Shown here in pieces: positions 44,486 through 54,423 of a stretch of 64,000 nt of DNA. This stretch comes from Rhyzopertha dominica (taxonomy: Eukaryota; Arthropoda; Insecta; Coleoptera; Bostrichidae), in the NCBI GenBank assembly GCA_025024175.1, contig QCXZ01000075.1:4154001-4218000 (forward strand), given 5' to 3'. The notes beneath the pieces were generated by a model. It had not been told where the DNA came from and did no database searches. It saw only the letters and a program-made list of their open reading frames with translations. Within the stretch, counting starts at the first letter, position 1; each line of letters begins with the position of its first letter. The position numbers and the translations under genes are program-made.

Positions 44486-47400
44486 ATGAATTTATTTAAG
44501 GTAAGTGACGTACTCGTTTTCTATTTTGCCTGATTATTAGATTTATTAACAAATAGTATGTGTACATTATGTCTGAAACGCAGTGAATGCAATGATAATT
44601 GTTAGTGCAGTTCTAAAATTAAACAATATTGGAAAGCACTTCTTATGGATGAGCAGGATTATTATATGATAAACGTGCTTATTTATGGTATTGCGGTCTA
44701 AATAGCATTTAACTAAAAATTATCCTACCACATATGCTTTCCTTTACAGTTCATATAGTTATGACTCAATACAAATGAATTTATAAAATATCATACTTGT
44801 AACTACATCTAGCTTATTTCACTTACAAAATAAATGAACCATATTGTATAGGGTTTTCATATAACTTTAACACACATGTATTTATTTCAGGTGACCCTTT
44901 TCATGGCAGGGTTCATCACAATAACTTTAGCTATTGACCAATCCAGTGATGACGATATTAACAGGACAGTTAGATCCCTGGGAGCCTTGGTCTCTTTAAC
45001 CACAGACTCAGAGAGCGACTACAACCCTTTTGCAGTCATAAACAGACTTCTAAACGCAGAAGTTATCAATACAGTGGTGGGGAAGCTCTTCAACGTTGTG
45101 GAATTCAAGCTGAATGTCCTCGTAGCTTTAAAAAGATTGTTTACGTATGAAAATGTGAGATCTGGACTGATATTTCTGAGAAGGATTTCTAACTTTCTGC
45201 TGAAGCTTTGTACCTTCATCAACAGGTTTGTATCAGAATATATGTATAGTACATATAATTTTGACCACTTGCAGGACTGCCGTTCTTAAATTCTTATTTT
45301 GGTGAAGTGCGTTTCGTAAAATATTTTAGTGAGTAGGTTGAGTTTACAAGCTATGAAATCTGAAATAATAACGTTGTATTCTAAATATGCGCATTTGTCT
45401 TGTTATTTCTTCTGAGATTCAGTGACAAATGCGAAAAATTCAGGTAGTCAAGAAATTATATAATTAAACTTAAGTTTTTAACAAAATATTTAAGCATTTT
45501 ATTAGAATTTTATTTCTAAATCACATAATTTGTAGACCTAGTTCAACAAAACTCTTGCAAACTTATTCAACGTTTAAGAAAGCAATAATGTCGCTTATGC
45601 AATTTTTTCAATATCTCGATATCGGTGAAAAGATTACCTCTGTATACGGCTTGCTTTAACCATCCCTGTATAATAATGATATATCCTTTCCTACAACTAT
45701 AATCAAGCGCAACAGAAACAATGGCCCTGATTTTAATAGGAGCTCGAATAATGGTATTAATAGAGTGTAACAAAGATGTAGTACCGCTATGCTTCCTAAA
45801 TCTTGAGTAGTGAGAAGCGAATATTTCATGAACTATTCTTACTTCATGGTGCTGGGTAATGGAACACATCAGGGTAAAGATGATATTTGAATATTCCCTA
45901 GATTATTTGCGTATAGCTTGCATGCTTGGAATCCGTAATCTTATCAACATTTGCTATCTTTGTGTACTTAGCCGTTAATATACCCATTTTAAGGTTTTAT
46001 CCGCGGGTAACAGCAATCTGGGGGGCTTTGTAGCCAATTTTCAATAAGAAAATTAGCTACAAAGGGTTCAAGGATCCCAACAAGGCTTTGCTAGATAAAG
46101 GATAAAGAGTTTAGCTCGCAAAGCTTTGTTCTGATTTCCGTGCCTTGGATTGCTGTCGCTTAATTATTTGGCTTCGCTATTATTATCTGTTTGTAGGTAA
46201 TTAGCCAGCTTACGATATAGAACACATTCGGACTCGAGTTCGAATTCGCAAATGATTTTTCATTTTTTTCAACGTCAAACAGTAAGCGTCAACTAGAAAC
46301 TAGGACGTTGCTTTTAAATCAAACCACAAACTCACACCAAGATCTTTAACGCTGTAGCAGCGTATCAACTCTACCGCTTCAATTGTATAATTAAATATTA
46401 AAGCTTGCCTTCTAAGGGTAAAAGTACAAACCTTACACTTGTCAATATTAGGAGGCAATCTAGCCACACGGTTAACCTGCCCTTGCAATATTAAACGGTC
46501 ATCCTCGCCAGATACCTCAGAAAATAATTTCAGGTAATCAGCAACAAACAGATGATTAAATTCTAAAGAAAGTGATAGATCATTTATAAACAAAATAAAC
46601 AGCAATGGCCCCAAGTTAGACCCCTGAGGAACTCCGGGGGTTGCTAAAAAATTGCATGATGTACAAGCCTTGGCTTTCATTAAATTTGAACCATTTATAC
46701 TGCCGGTAGTAAAGACATCAGCAAAAAAAGATTGTGAACCACTGACTATCTGGCGTGGATCATTAATTTTTTCATCATTCAAGAAAAATTCATTAGAAAT
46801 TCTGGAACACCGTTTCTTATTTTGAACAAAAGCCAAAAAGCTTTTGGGATCATGACTAAAATTTGTGTGGATTGTCATTGTAAGCCTGTGACATTTGTAT
46901 TTTTAGTTCACTGCGTAAACGTTTAAATCCATTAAGGTAATAAATGTTTCCAAATTTCTTGTATTTACTATTAAATTAAATTGAATGAAGGTGCTGCTCT
47001 ATGAATCACTGGTCCTTAGTAGATGTAATTTTTGTGATGTGTTGTATGGACCTTGTTTGGACAGCATATTAGATATAAATTAAAAGAAACAATTGGCTCA
47101 ACATGAACAACATATGACATATCACAGAATTATAAATACGTTCACTCCATCATACCTATATTGCAGAATTAGGTTTCGTACAGATGCTCACAGTGTCAAT
47201 ATTAGAAGAAAGGACCTCATTACTGCATCTCCTCATGTAAATTTGAACGTTCGTTTACTTCTAATGTACATTTAAAATATTGAATTCTCTCCCTTATGAC
47301 ATCTAAAGTCTGTGATCACCTGCCTTCAAAAACATATAACCAAACACTCCTCAGCTGCACCTTGACTATGTTGTTCCCGGCATAGTTTTTATTATTCATT

Positions 47401-47566
47401 ATATGCAAGATCCTCTTTGCTTTGTTGCCTCTGGTCATCTAAATTTTCTATCTCTTTTGTTATTGTTTTAACTATTAATGTATTCAGAATTTGCGCTTTG
47501 TTGCTCTAATTTTAAGTTTAATTCATAATGTATCAATTTTCTGTTTATTATGTTGTCAATAAAGTC

Positions 47567-47654
<88 letters not shown>

Positions 47655-48176
47655 CTAATAATTATACATTATCATGAATACATTTAGCTCCCCCTACTAC
47701 TATTTCTACCAGAATTCAGCTAAGTGAATTATCTGAAATCTTTTATTAACAAACTTACCATTCTAACATACAATTTATCAACTTTTAGGTATTTACCTCA
47801 AACTGATGTGGATCCCAACGGCTTGAAGACGCTAGTCGACATCAGCAACAGCCCATTAGTATACTATCCAAACACACAAAGGTCCTTAACACCATCCACA
47901 ACTGCTCCAACCTCTACGACATCCGCTTCAATAAATACCGATCTCCTAGAAGCAGACGGAAGTGAAAACAATGAGCAAATTGCCGATTATATCAGGGCTA
48001 ACATTCCAGATCTTTTGAGTGAGCATTTGACATCTTCAAAGAGGAAACCGGCTGATGACGATCTCGATAGGTTCCCCACAAGAACTGCGGACGTTGTCGA
48101 AGTACCAAGGGGCCCAAAAAGACCCGCTGGAAACAAATTGCATGACAGGAAGCGGAGTCTCATATTTACGGTGTAA
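44486..48176 (+). CDS. Gene 1: secreted protein of unknown family, three exons
   Basis: The exons are 44486-44500, 44891-45225 and 47789-48176. All junctions are GT-AG (AAG/GTAAGT; TTATTTCAG; ACAG/GTTTGT; CTTTTAG), the phases fit (0, then 2), and the product has 245 residues. Residues 1-19 form a signal peptide (MNLFK, then VTLFMAGFITITLA). An acidic patch follows (SSDDD), then helix-prone hydrophobic-basic sequence (about 60-115, with a single Cys), a Ser/Thr-rich linker (about 145-162) and a basic C-terminus with dibasic pairs (SSKRK, RGPKR, DRKRS). The protein is probably secreted; dibasic sites could be cleaved. No family is recognised. The second intron (2563 bp) has been invaded by two LINE pieces and a (TTA)n tract. 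AATAAA follows at 48251. The splice model is my reading of the DNA, not from transcript data. Confidence 0.72.
46026..46064. repeat. Perfect-looking 17-bp hairpin in intron 2 of gene 1
   Basis: CTTTGTAGCCAATTTTC (46026-46042) and GAAAATTAGCTACAAAG (46048-46064) pair with one mismatch around the loop AATAA. It lies about 235 bp from the truncated end of a LINE fragment. Origin unknown; it could be the end of a small inverted-repeat element. Confidence 0.7.
46300..46965 (-). mobile_element. LINE fragment with large internal RT deletion
   Basis: The minus strand starts with the linker between endonuclease and RT (KKFGNIYYLNGFKRLRSELK, frameshift, SHDPKSFLAFVQNKKRCSRI, SFFADVFTTGS). It then jumps directly to the late palm (LATPGVPQGSNLGPLLFILF). 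The fingers and the first catalytic Asp region (YTDF.KAFD) are missing, deleted in frame inside an otherwise open 192-codon frame. The YADD region is altered to FVADYLKLF. The thumb follows (NIDKCKVCTFTLRRQ, VKDLGVSLWFDL) and the copy stops at 46300. It lies inside intron 2 of gene 1, antisense to the gene. The intact frame across the deletion suggests a fairly young loss. Confidence 0.85.
46985..47566 (+). mobile_element. LINE 3' end (Jockey-like) in intron 2 of gene 1
   Basis: Reading on the plus strand, the thumb/C-terminal part of a LINE is visible: VLLYESLVLSRCNFCDVLYG (about 46987-47045), then TFTPSYLYCRIRFRTDAHSV (about 47131-47190) and NIRRKDLITAS. The 3' UTR ends in AATAAAGTCTATTATTATT, starting at 47558. 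That tail matches the element ending at 29632 (AATAAAGTCCTATTATTATT), so both belong to closely related LINEs. It lies back to back with the minus-strand fragment at 46300-46965. Confidence 0.78.
47567..47653. repeat. (TTA)n microsatellite grown from LINE tail
   Basis: A nearly pure run of about 28 TTA units directly follows the LINE polyadenylation-like signal. It ends about 135 bp before the acceptor of exon 3 of gene 1. The LINE's own tail is TATTATTATT, so the tract most likely expanded from it. Confidence 0.95.
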
Positions 48177-48250
48177 TAAGGCAATGAAAATTGGGATCAG
48201 TTTTGTGTATATATTAGGATATTTATTTATATTAATGCCATTTAGATAAT

Positions 48251-48256
48251 AATAAA
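48251..48256 (+). terminator. Polyadenylation signal of gene 1
   Basis: AATAAA lies 75 nt after the stop codon of gene 1, the expected position for a short 3' UTR. Confidence 0.55.
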
Positions 48257-49849
48257 CGAATACCAAATGTGAGGGATGCACTAAAAAGTTAATTACGAAA
48301 TACATGTATGTATCTCGTTCAGTTAAGAACGGAACATTGGATGAAATTTGTTTACTTACAAAATACAATGATCCAAATACTTTTCAAAAGACCGTATGTT
48401 ATACGAGAGTTGGAGTGGATTATATTCGATATTAGTTTAGATGGAATTATTAGAAAATTATTAACATGAACTTGACCGTCTTTATTATTAATGTTATTCT
48501 ACAATTTTTTTTATGAATACAATGACAAATTCACCATAAAGTCGCCCTCTTAAAAAGGATGATTTTCAATAAATATAATGCATTTTTTTATTCTAATAAT
48601 GGAATAACTCTAGTTAAAACTTCCTTGACAACACCAATGCTTATTTTTATTGACACCATTCGTTCAGACCAGAAATCAATGATTCTTCCTCTTCGCCTCG
48701 TCATCTCGAAGAACAGGGGATCCAATCTTTGCAGTGGTGCCTTTGACGCCATTTGCTGAAGATTGATTAAATACATCAGTTCTTTCGCATTTTGTAATGT
48801 TTTTGTATCATCTCTACATGAAAAAGGGGCGAATTCAGACTCATCAGCTTAGCATCCTGACAACATTATAGAATTATAGAACATCTAACACATAACACAC
48901 AGGAAATAATTCACTCGATAATATGAAGGAAGTTAGCAGCACTATATTTGCATCATAACTACTGCAATTAATGCAAAAATCAGAAATTTTGATTAATATA
49001 TTGATATTGGACTACTGGATCTCAACTAGCTTTTTTATTAACGATTTTTGCCATTCCTTTGTAGTATTTCAAACGAATATGTTTTTCACCACTATCAACG
49101 CAACTTAAGGCTGTTCATACGTTGTGGGCCAAATAAAATTTTTTGGGCGGTAACATAATTAGTCCACCTGGACATAACGAAGCCTGTCACTACATTGCAG
49201 TTGTAGTATTGGTCTGCATGATAAGTTATGAATGACCCCTAACCTGTCACTTTAATATTGGCAGCATATTGCACATAGACCGACCGTTTATGAGCACGGT
49301 AATTTCTCATTTGGGCAAAAGTTCTTTTTTGTGGCGAAGCTTTGTTTATAATTCAGTTGAGGTACGTGTAATTAATTTTACAGCGAGTAAATTTATTTCA
49401 TTCTTACTTGATGGCTAAAAAATATAACTCTGACTTCTACCATTTACCCCTTACATTTTATTATAAAATACAATCAAGATAGATTTTATTTGTGAATATA
49501 TTTGAAAAACTTAGATTTTTTGCTGACTATTATGACTATTACTGTTAATATATTTATAAAGTAATGTATTATAAAAATAAACAGTTTTATTAGAATAAGT
49601 GTAATTGTACAATAGTTATTTATCAATATATATTTAAACATTTTATTTTTAATAAAGGATATTAATTTCGGCAACATTTTTTGTTCTCAAAGGTTTCTAT
49701 CTCTTAATATTTTCTCTATAAACATTCCTTTTCAAGTCTAGACGACGAAATAACAGAGCTCTGCATTTGCATTAGCTAGCTGCCACTGAATCTGGATAAA
49801 AATATTTATCGGTTCTACGAAGTATATTTTTTTCCATTTTGAATGGTAA
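48257..49849. other. No gene seen
   Basis: Frames at 48559-48776 on both strands are short and unsupported. A slightly GC-richer block at 49100-49320 may be an old repeat of unknown family. Confidence 0.4.
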
Positions 49850-50640
49850 TCTATTTAAGTTTCTTGTTCTTAATTGCATCTTCAGGAGAAAATAAACTAC
49901 AGTCCTTAATTTTAAATCCATTTAAAGTTTCAAAATTTCTTTTGGCCAAGTCTTCATTAACACTGCCCCAACGCGTATATTTATTGCTTTTGTAGGGAGA
50001 ATGAACAAAACTTTTAGCAAGAATGTGGTAGGAGTTGGGATTCCGACGAGATACCACAGTTAATATACAATTAACCTATACGATCGTTTTTCGAACCACC
50101 TCGGATTAGCGGATTGACCTATGCCACCTTTTTCTATTTCATCAAGTTCTGTTGAAGTTTTTGAAAACAGTTCTCTTATTTGCCGCTCTTTATAGTTATC
50201 ATCGATGACATCTACTTCATCAGATTCACTGCTGACTTGGCCATAATCTGAATCGGGACCAGCAGACTTGTTCTTCATTTTTTGTGGTTAAACATCTGTA
50301 AAAAGTCTTCTACAAGCTCTATGTTGTTTCCTCTTAGGAATGCGGTTAGTATGGTTTTTTGTAAATTTTCTGGGGGTTCGTTTGACAATTTTTTGATGAA
50401 TACGTCTCTCTTGCGTTGCTAGTCATATTTAATAAGAGGCTATGAACACTTTGCACTAATCTTTTAGAGCAGTATACCGTCAAGCAAATGGCATTCGCCC
50501 ATCTCAGAAATGAAGATCTCTTTGTTTGGAACAATTTTTCACAATTTTTATGATCATCACCAAATACATGCCTTGGGCAACTTTCAGTGCCTCTAGATAA
50601 TCCTGCAGATTATTCATCAAACGAAATATCCTCCGTTTTC
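49850..50640 (-). mobile_element. Mutator/YqaJ-type element ORF remnant
   Basis: Minus-strand frames match a protein type common in insects that joins a Mutator-like transposase-type region to a YqaJ-like nuclease fold. Visible in order: ESCPRHVFGDDHKNCEKLF (about 50510-50570), SLLLNMTSNARETYSSK (about 50390-50440), then MKNKSAGPDSDYG with an acidic stretch (50278 downward). IEKGGIGQSANPRWFEKRSY follows (about 50080-50140) and, after a frame break near 50058, KSNKYTRWGSVNEDLAKRNF (about 49930-49990), where the W/R and N-E residues of the YqaJ-like domain start. The rest of the nuclease and the transposase core are absent. Interruptions show it is a relic. The family name is from memory of similar insect proteins and should be taken as likely, not certain. 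Confidence 0.6.
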
Positions 50641-53258
50641 CTGAAATTTGGGGCTTTCCTTCTGTGCTCTGCAATAGGATTGTTCTGTGCCCGTTCGCGT
50701 ACCTATGTATAGCAATTTTCCTGTTTTAACCCCCAAAATACTCTTCCCACGTGTCTATTCAAAACTAAACCCTTCGAGTAGCATCTAAGATTTCCCTGGT
50801 GATAAAAACAAAATTTTCAAGAAGGGACAATAAATACAGATAATTTAAGAGCACAATGGTCCAGCTGCAAATTATAAAAGGATTGCAGCAAGGGGTACAT
50901 CTGCATAGTTTACGAGCGCGAAGCTCCGCCCCGCAAAGCATTAAAGGTTAACTCCCTCGGTGCTAAAATTGTTCAAATTTGATGCAACAAAAATTGATTA
51001 TTTTTGGTGCGATAAACAAAGGAGCAAATGCTTTGCGTGTCAAAATTAAATTTTCTCTGGTCCTCTCGTCTTACTTTTTTTTGTTTTAATCTTTATTTTT
51101 CTTCTCGCACCTTTTTATTTTTTTCGACAAAGGTTAGTGCGAATTTCGGAAAAGTACGATGACAATTCTAGAGAGAAATAATTTAGGCTCCAAGATAAGA
51201 AATCTCAAATCGATATGATGAAAAATGCGGATTTTATCCTGCCTAAACCCTAAACAGCCTTAAATTCTTTGCGAACGAAGCTTGATTCTGTTGAAATTTA
51301 GTTAAGTCCACATTAAAATATACACGATTGGTAGATTTATTGAGACGCAATAATTTTGTCACTCTGAAATGATTATCAAATTCAACTTTAATTATTCACC
51401 ATCCACGATAGACTTCGTTCTCTTAGCGCATATACCATTGATACATAGTGTAAGTAATATATTAATTTGTTTCACATGCAAAATTTATTTTATAATTAAT
51501 TACTAGAAAAGATAAACCATCACATATTGTTAGCAATAATAATGCAGCCGCTATGAACTAGCATGATGCAATATTTATTAGTTTATATATCGCGTGTTGT
51601 AACAACTTGCCAGATTAATTTATTTACGATACACATTTTTACCTTCTCGTTATATGCACGCAGGTATCTTCTAATTTTGATGTAATTAAGACGAATGCGT
51701 CAGTTGGTATACTTATTATGATTGATGAAATCATTTTCTCTGTTTGTACTTACAAACCAGAAACCAGTGGCGGAGCACTCACATATGCCGATATGTGTAA
51801 CTATTACAGCATGTAATTATTATTACAGCAAAAATTCATATAATATTAAACTTGTTGACATGTATATAAAGATCGATTTTACAGATGTTGAATAAAGCTT
51901 TGCCTATTTTACGTTATTAATGAAGTCATTATGAAATTATTGAAATAAATTATGAATTGGAATATTTACTTTCTAAGGTTGGTATCACGGTATCAATAAA
52001 AAACTCGAAGTGAAAATTAAGCAAAACTTGAACTCGTTACTATCAAAGGATAACATAACATCGTTACCTTAAATGAAGTACAACTCTACAAATTAAACTA
52101 AAACTAAACTTCTACAGTAACCGCTACTTACCAGAATGTTTTCTGATACCGTCTGAATACAGGCATCAGCTTTCGAATTCAAATTGCTATACTTTTACAT
52201 ATCTTGGAAACGGCGGACTATAGGAAAAAATGTTCTATATAAAAACTAAATCTCATTAAATAAATAATCGAATAACCAACGGTTTTCGACATNTATTTTA
52301 TTGAAAATCGATAATTTGTAAAAAAATCTTTTTATTTACCTTTTTTTGTCAAGCATTTGTTTCGAGTACTTCCCACGATCGTTTATTGAAAAAATTTCGT
52401 TATGAAATGAAAGATAACTGCCTGATATCAAAACAAAGCAACGCTATCAAATAGTATATCATGGATTAGATCCTTAACACAGCTATTTCCCGTTTGTTGT
52501 TTGAATTAGCATTAATTGTTAAATATGTAGATGACTTGGCTTTAGTAATTCCCTACTAAAAGTAGTACTTCTGTGCTTTTGGTAGGTATCCTGATTTCTA
52601 CTCTTGCCATAAAAAGTGTATGAAAGTTAACTTGATTTAAAGTCTGTACAATATTTCCCATCCTCTTTCGTAAAAAATAATATAGATAGACTTAAATTAA
52701 CGCCCGAGGTGAATCAAAAAAAGACACGGTTCCTTCTTATTATTGTCAGTTTAAGTGCATTAAATTATAAAATTACATTACATTTTTAATTACAAAGATA
52801 ATAAACAACGTATATAAGTAACAGGAAGCCACACGAATATTCTTGCATAAAATACATAGACATATCGTTTGACTTGCAGTGCAGTTTTATTTTAATTTTA
52901 TTCTACGTACTGAAAAATAAAAAATGAGCATGTATGTTGACATTATGCTCTAAGAAAAATACAATCAATGATTTGTTTAACATAAATATCAAGTTTGTCT
53001 CAACCCTGGTATAGAAATGGTAGCTACTGCGTTTATTCCTTATTATACAACCTATATATTATAACCCAATTACTAACACAGTTCTAAGTTGATGCTTTGC
53101 TTGCAGGACATAACATAAGTCATGACATTTATGATGGAATTAATGTAATTACCGATTGTAACAAAGCATTGGCCAATCTATATAATGAAAAGGTTATACA
53201 TTTTTACTTCGTTTGCCGTTATTATTTTACTTAGCTTTCGAAATGTCGTACTCATTGT
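50641..53258. other. No gene seen
   Basis: Long AT-rich stretch; a small GC-rich patch (GCGCGAAGCTCCGCCCCGC near 50920) and CAGTGGCGGAGC near 51764 may be transposon ends. No coding motif was recognised. Confidence 0.4.
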
Positions 53259-53342
53259 TTGTTTCTTAAGAAGTTTCTATGTTTTTCTTATGAGCTTTAT
53301 TTGTTTCTTAAAAAGTTTCTGTATTTTTTTAAATATATATTT
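53259..53342 (+). repeat. 42-bp imperfect tandem duplication
   Basis: TTGTTTCTTA at 53259 recurs at 53301, and the following sequences (AGAAGTTTCTATGTTTTTCT and AAAAGTTTCTGTATTTTTTT) stay in register, giving two copies of a 42-bp unit. The hydrophobic 61-codon frame that spans it is probably not a gene. Confidence 0.6.
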
Positions 53343-53621
53343 TTCATCAGAAATAACGTGCTTTTATTAGCTCCCATCCGTTGGCTTAAGTATGTAGCTT
53401 ATTTGCATTATTAAGTTAATATGTATTATCATTTAATTTAGTATTGAAATGTGTTAATGAAAATAACTATTTCTTTAATCTAAAACAATTTGTTTATACC
53501 TTTAAAGGGCTTGCTTGAGTGCAGTATTTAAATACTCCAATTAAACAATATATATTTCATTGAAATTCACATGTAGTTTGCTAAAATAACAAAGATTCTT
53601 GATTGAACATATGTATTCTTT

Positions 53622-53982
53622 CAAACAAACAATAGTTTGATTCCAGGAAAAGTTTAATTCAGACATCCTCATGGTTTAGTGAAACAAATACTCTGTTCTG
53701 CAAAAGAAGGGATTATTCTTGATTCAGTAGCTGTAAGAATTAGATTTAAAGCTTTGTGTCTTGTGTTAAATAAATTTAACTTTAGATGCGTCAACAATTG
53801 TGAGGGTTTGAAACAAACAAATCATTTACTTTGCCATATACAAACAAACAATTAGTTTGCTGCAAATAAATTTTTTTCTTCCAAACAAATTGTGGACTAT
53901 TTTTAAACTAGTTTTTTATATACTATCGCTTCTTAAGATCTACTTTCATCGCGCATCTTTTATTATTAACAAATAGTTTGTT
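53622..53982. repeat. Cluster of palindromic CAAACAAACAATAGTTTG motifs
   Basis: CAAACAAACAATAGTTTG (53622-53639), AAACAAACAAATCATTT (53811), CAAACAAACAATTAGTTTG (53841-53859), CCAAACAAATTG (53881) and AACAAATAGTTTGTT (53968-53982) recur within about 360 bp. They are either subterminal repeats of an unknown element or a cluster of forkhead-type sites upstream in genomic order of gene 2's 3' end. Confidence 0.5.
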
Positions 53983-54375
53983 ATATTTCTTGTCTTCGAA
54001 TGCATCGCAACTTTTCAAAAGGAATTTATCAAAATCAACTACTGCAGGTAACCTCATTAACTATATCCAGTTTAAGTTTTAGTAAAATAGTAGTAATATG
54101 TTGATTATTTTTTACTAGATTCTTCTCGAAAAAATAAGAAACTTTTCCACTTGAACCGCTATTCTACGACATTAATTAAAAAAGTTAGTTACTTATAAAC
54201 TGTACACTTTGTATATTAATCTAAACGTTTTTAATAATAGAGATACGCCACTGTTAGAAATCACATTTCCATAGAAACATCCGCTCTAATTAACCAACCA
54301 AACATCATTAATTCTCTTTCTAGCTTGTTCAGTAGTAATAAAACAAACACATTATTAACGTTCCAACCAAACGCT

Positions 54376-54381
54376 TTTATT
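54376..54381 (-). terminator. Polyadenylation signal of gene 2
   Basis: AATAAA on the minus strand lies about 43 nt after the stop codon of gene 2. Confidence 0.55.
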
Positions 54382-54423
54382 TCTCGTAATAAATAACAAA
54401 AATCATGTAAAAAAAGAAAACTA

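Noticed and set aside
45567..45869. 100-codon minus-strand frame in intron 2 of gene 1
   Set aside because: No recognisable motif and no splice context; may be an eroded repeat but nothing supports a gene.
48588..48776. Overlapping frames on both strands after gene 1
   Set aside because: Open on both strands at once and unsupported by splice sites or motifs.
51764..51775. CAGTGGCGGAGC as a transposon end
   Set aside because: A single short match; no inverted partner or coding remnant was found nearby.
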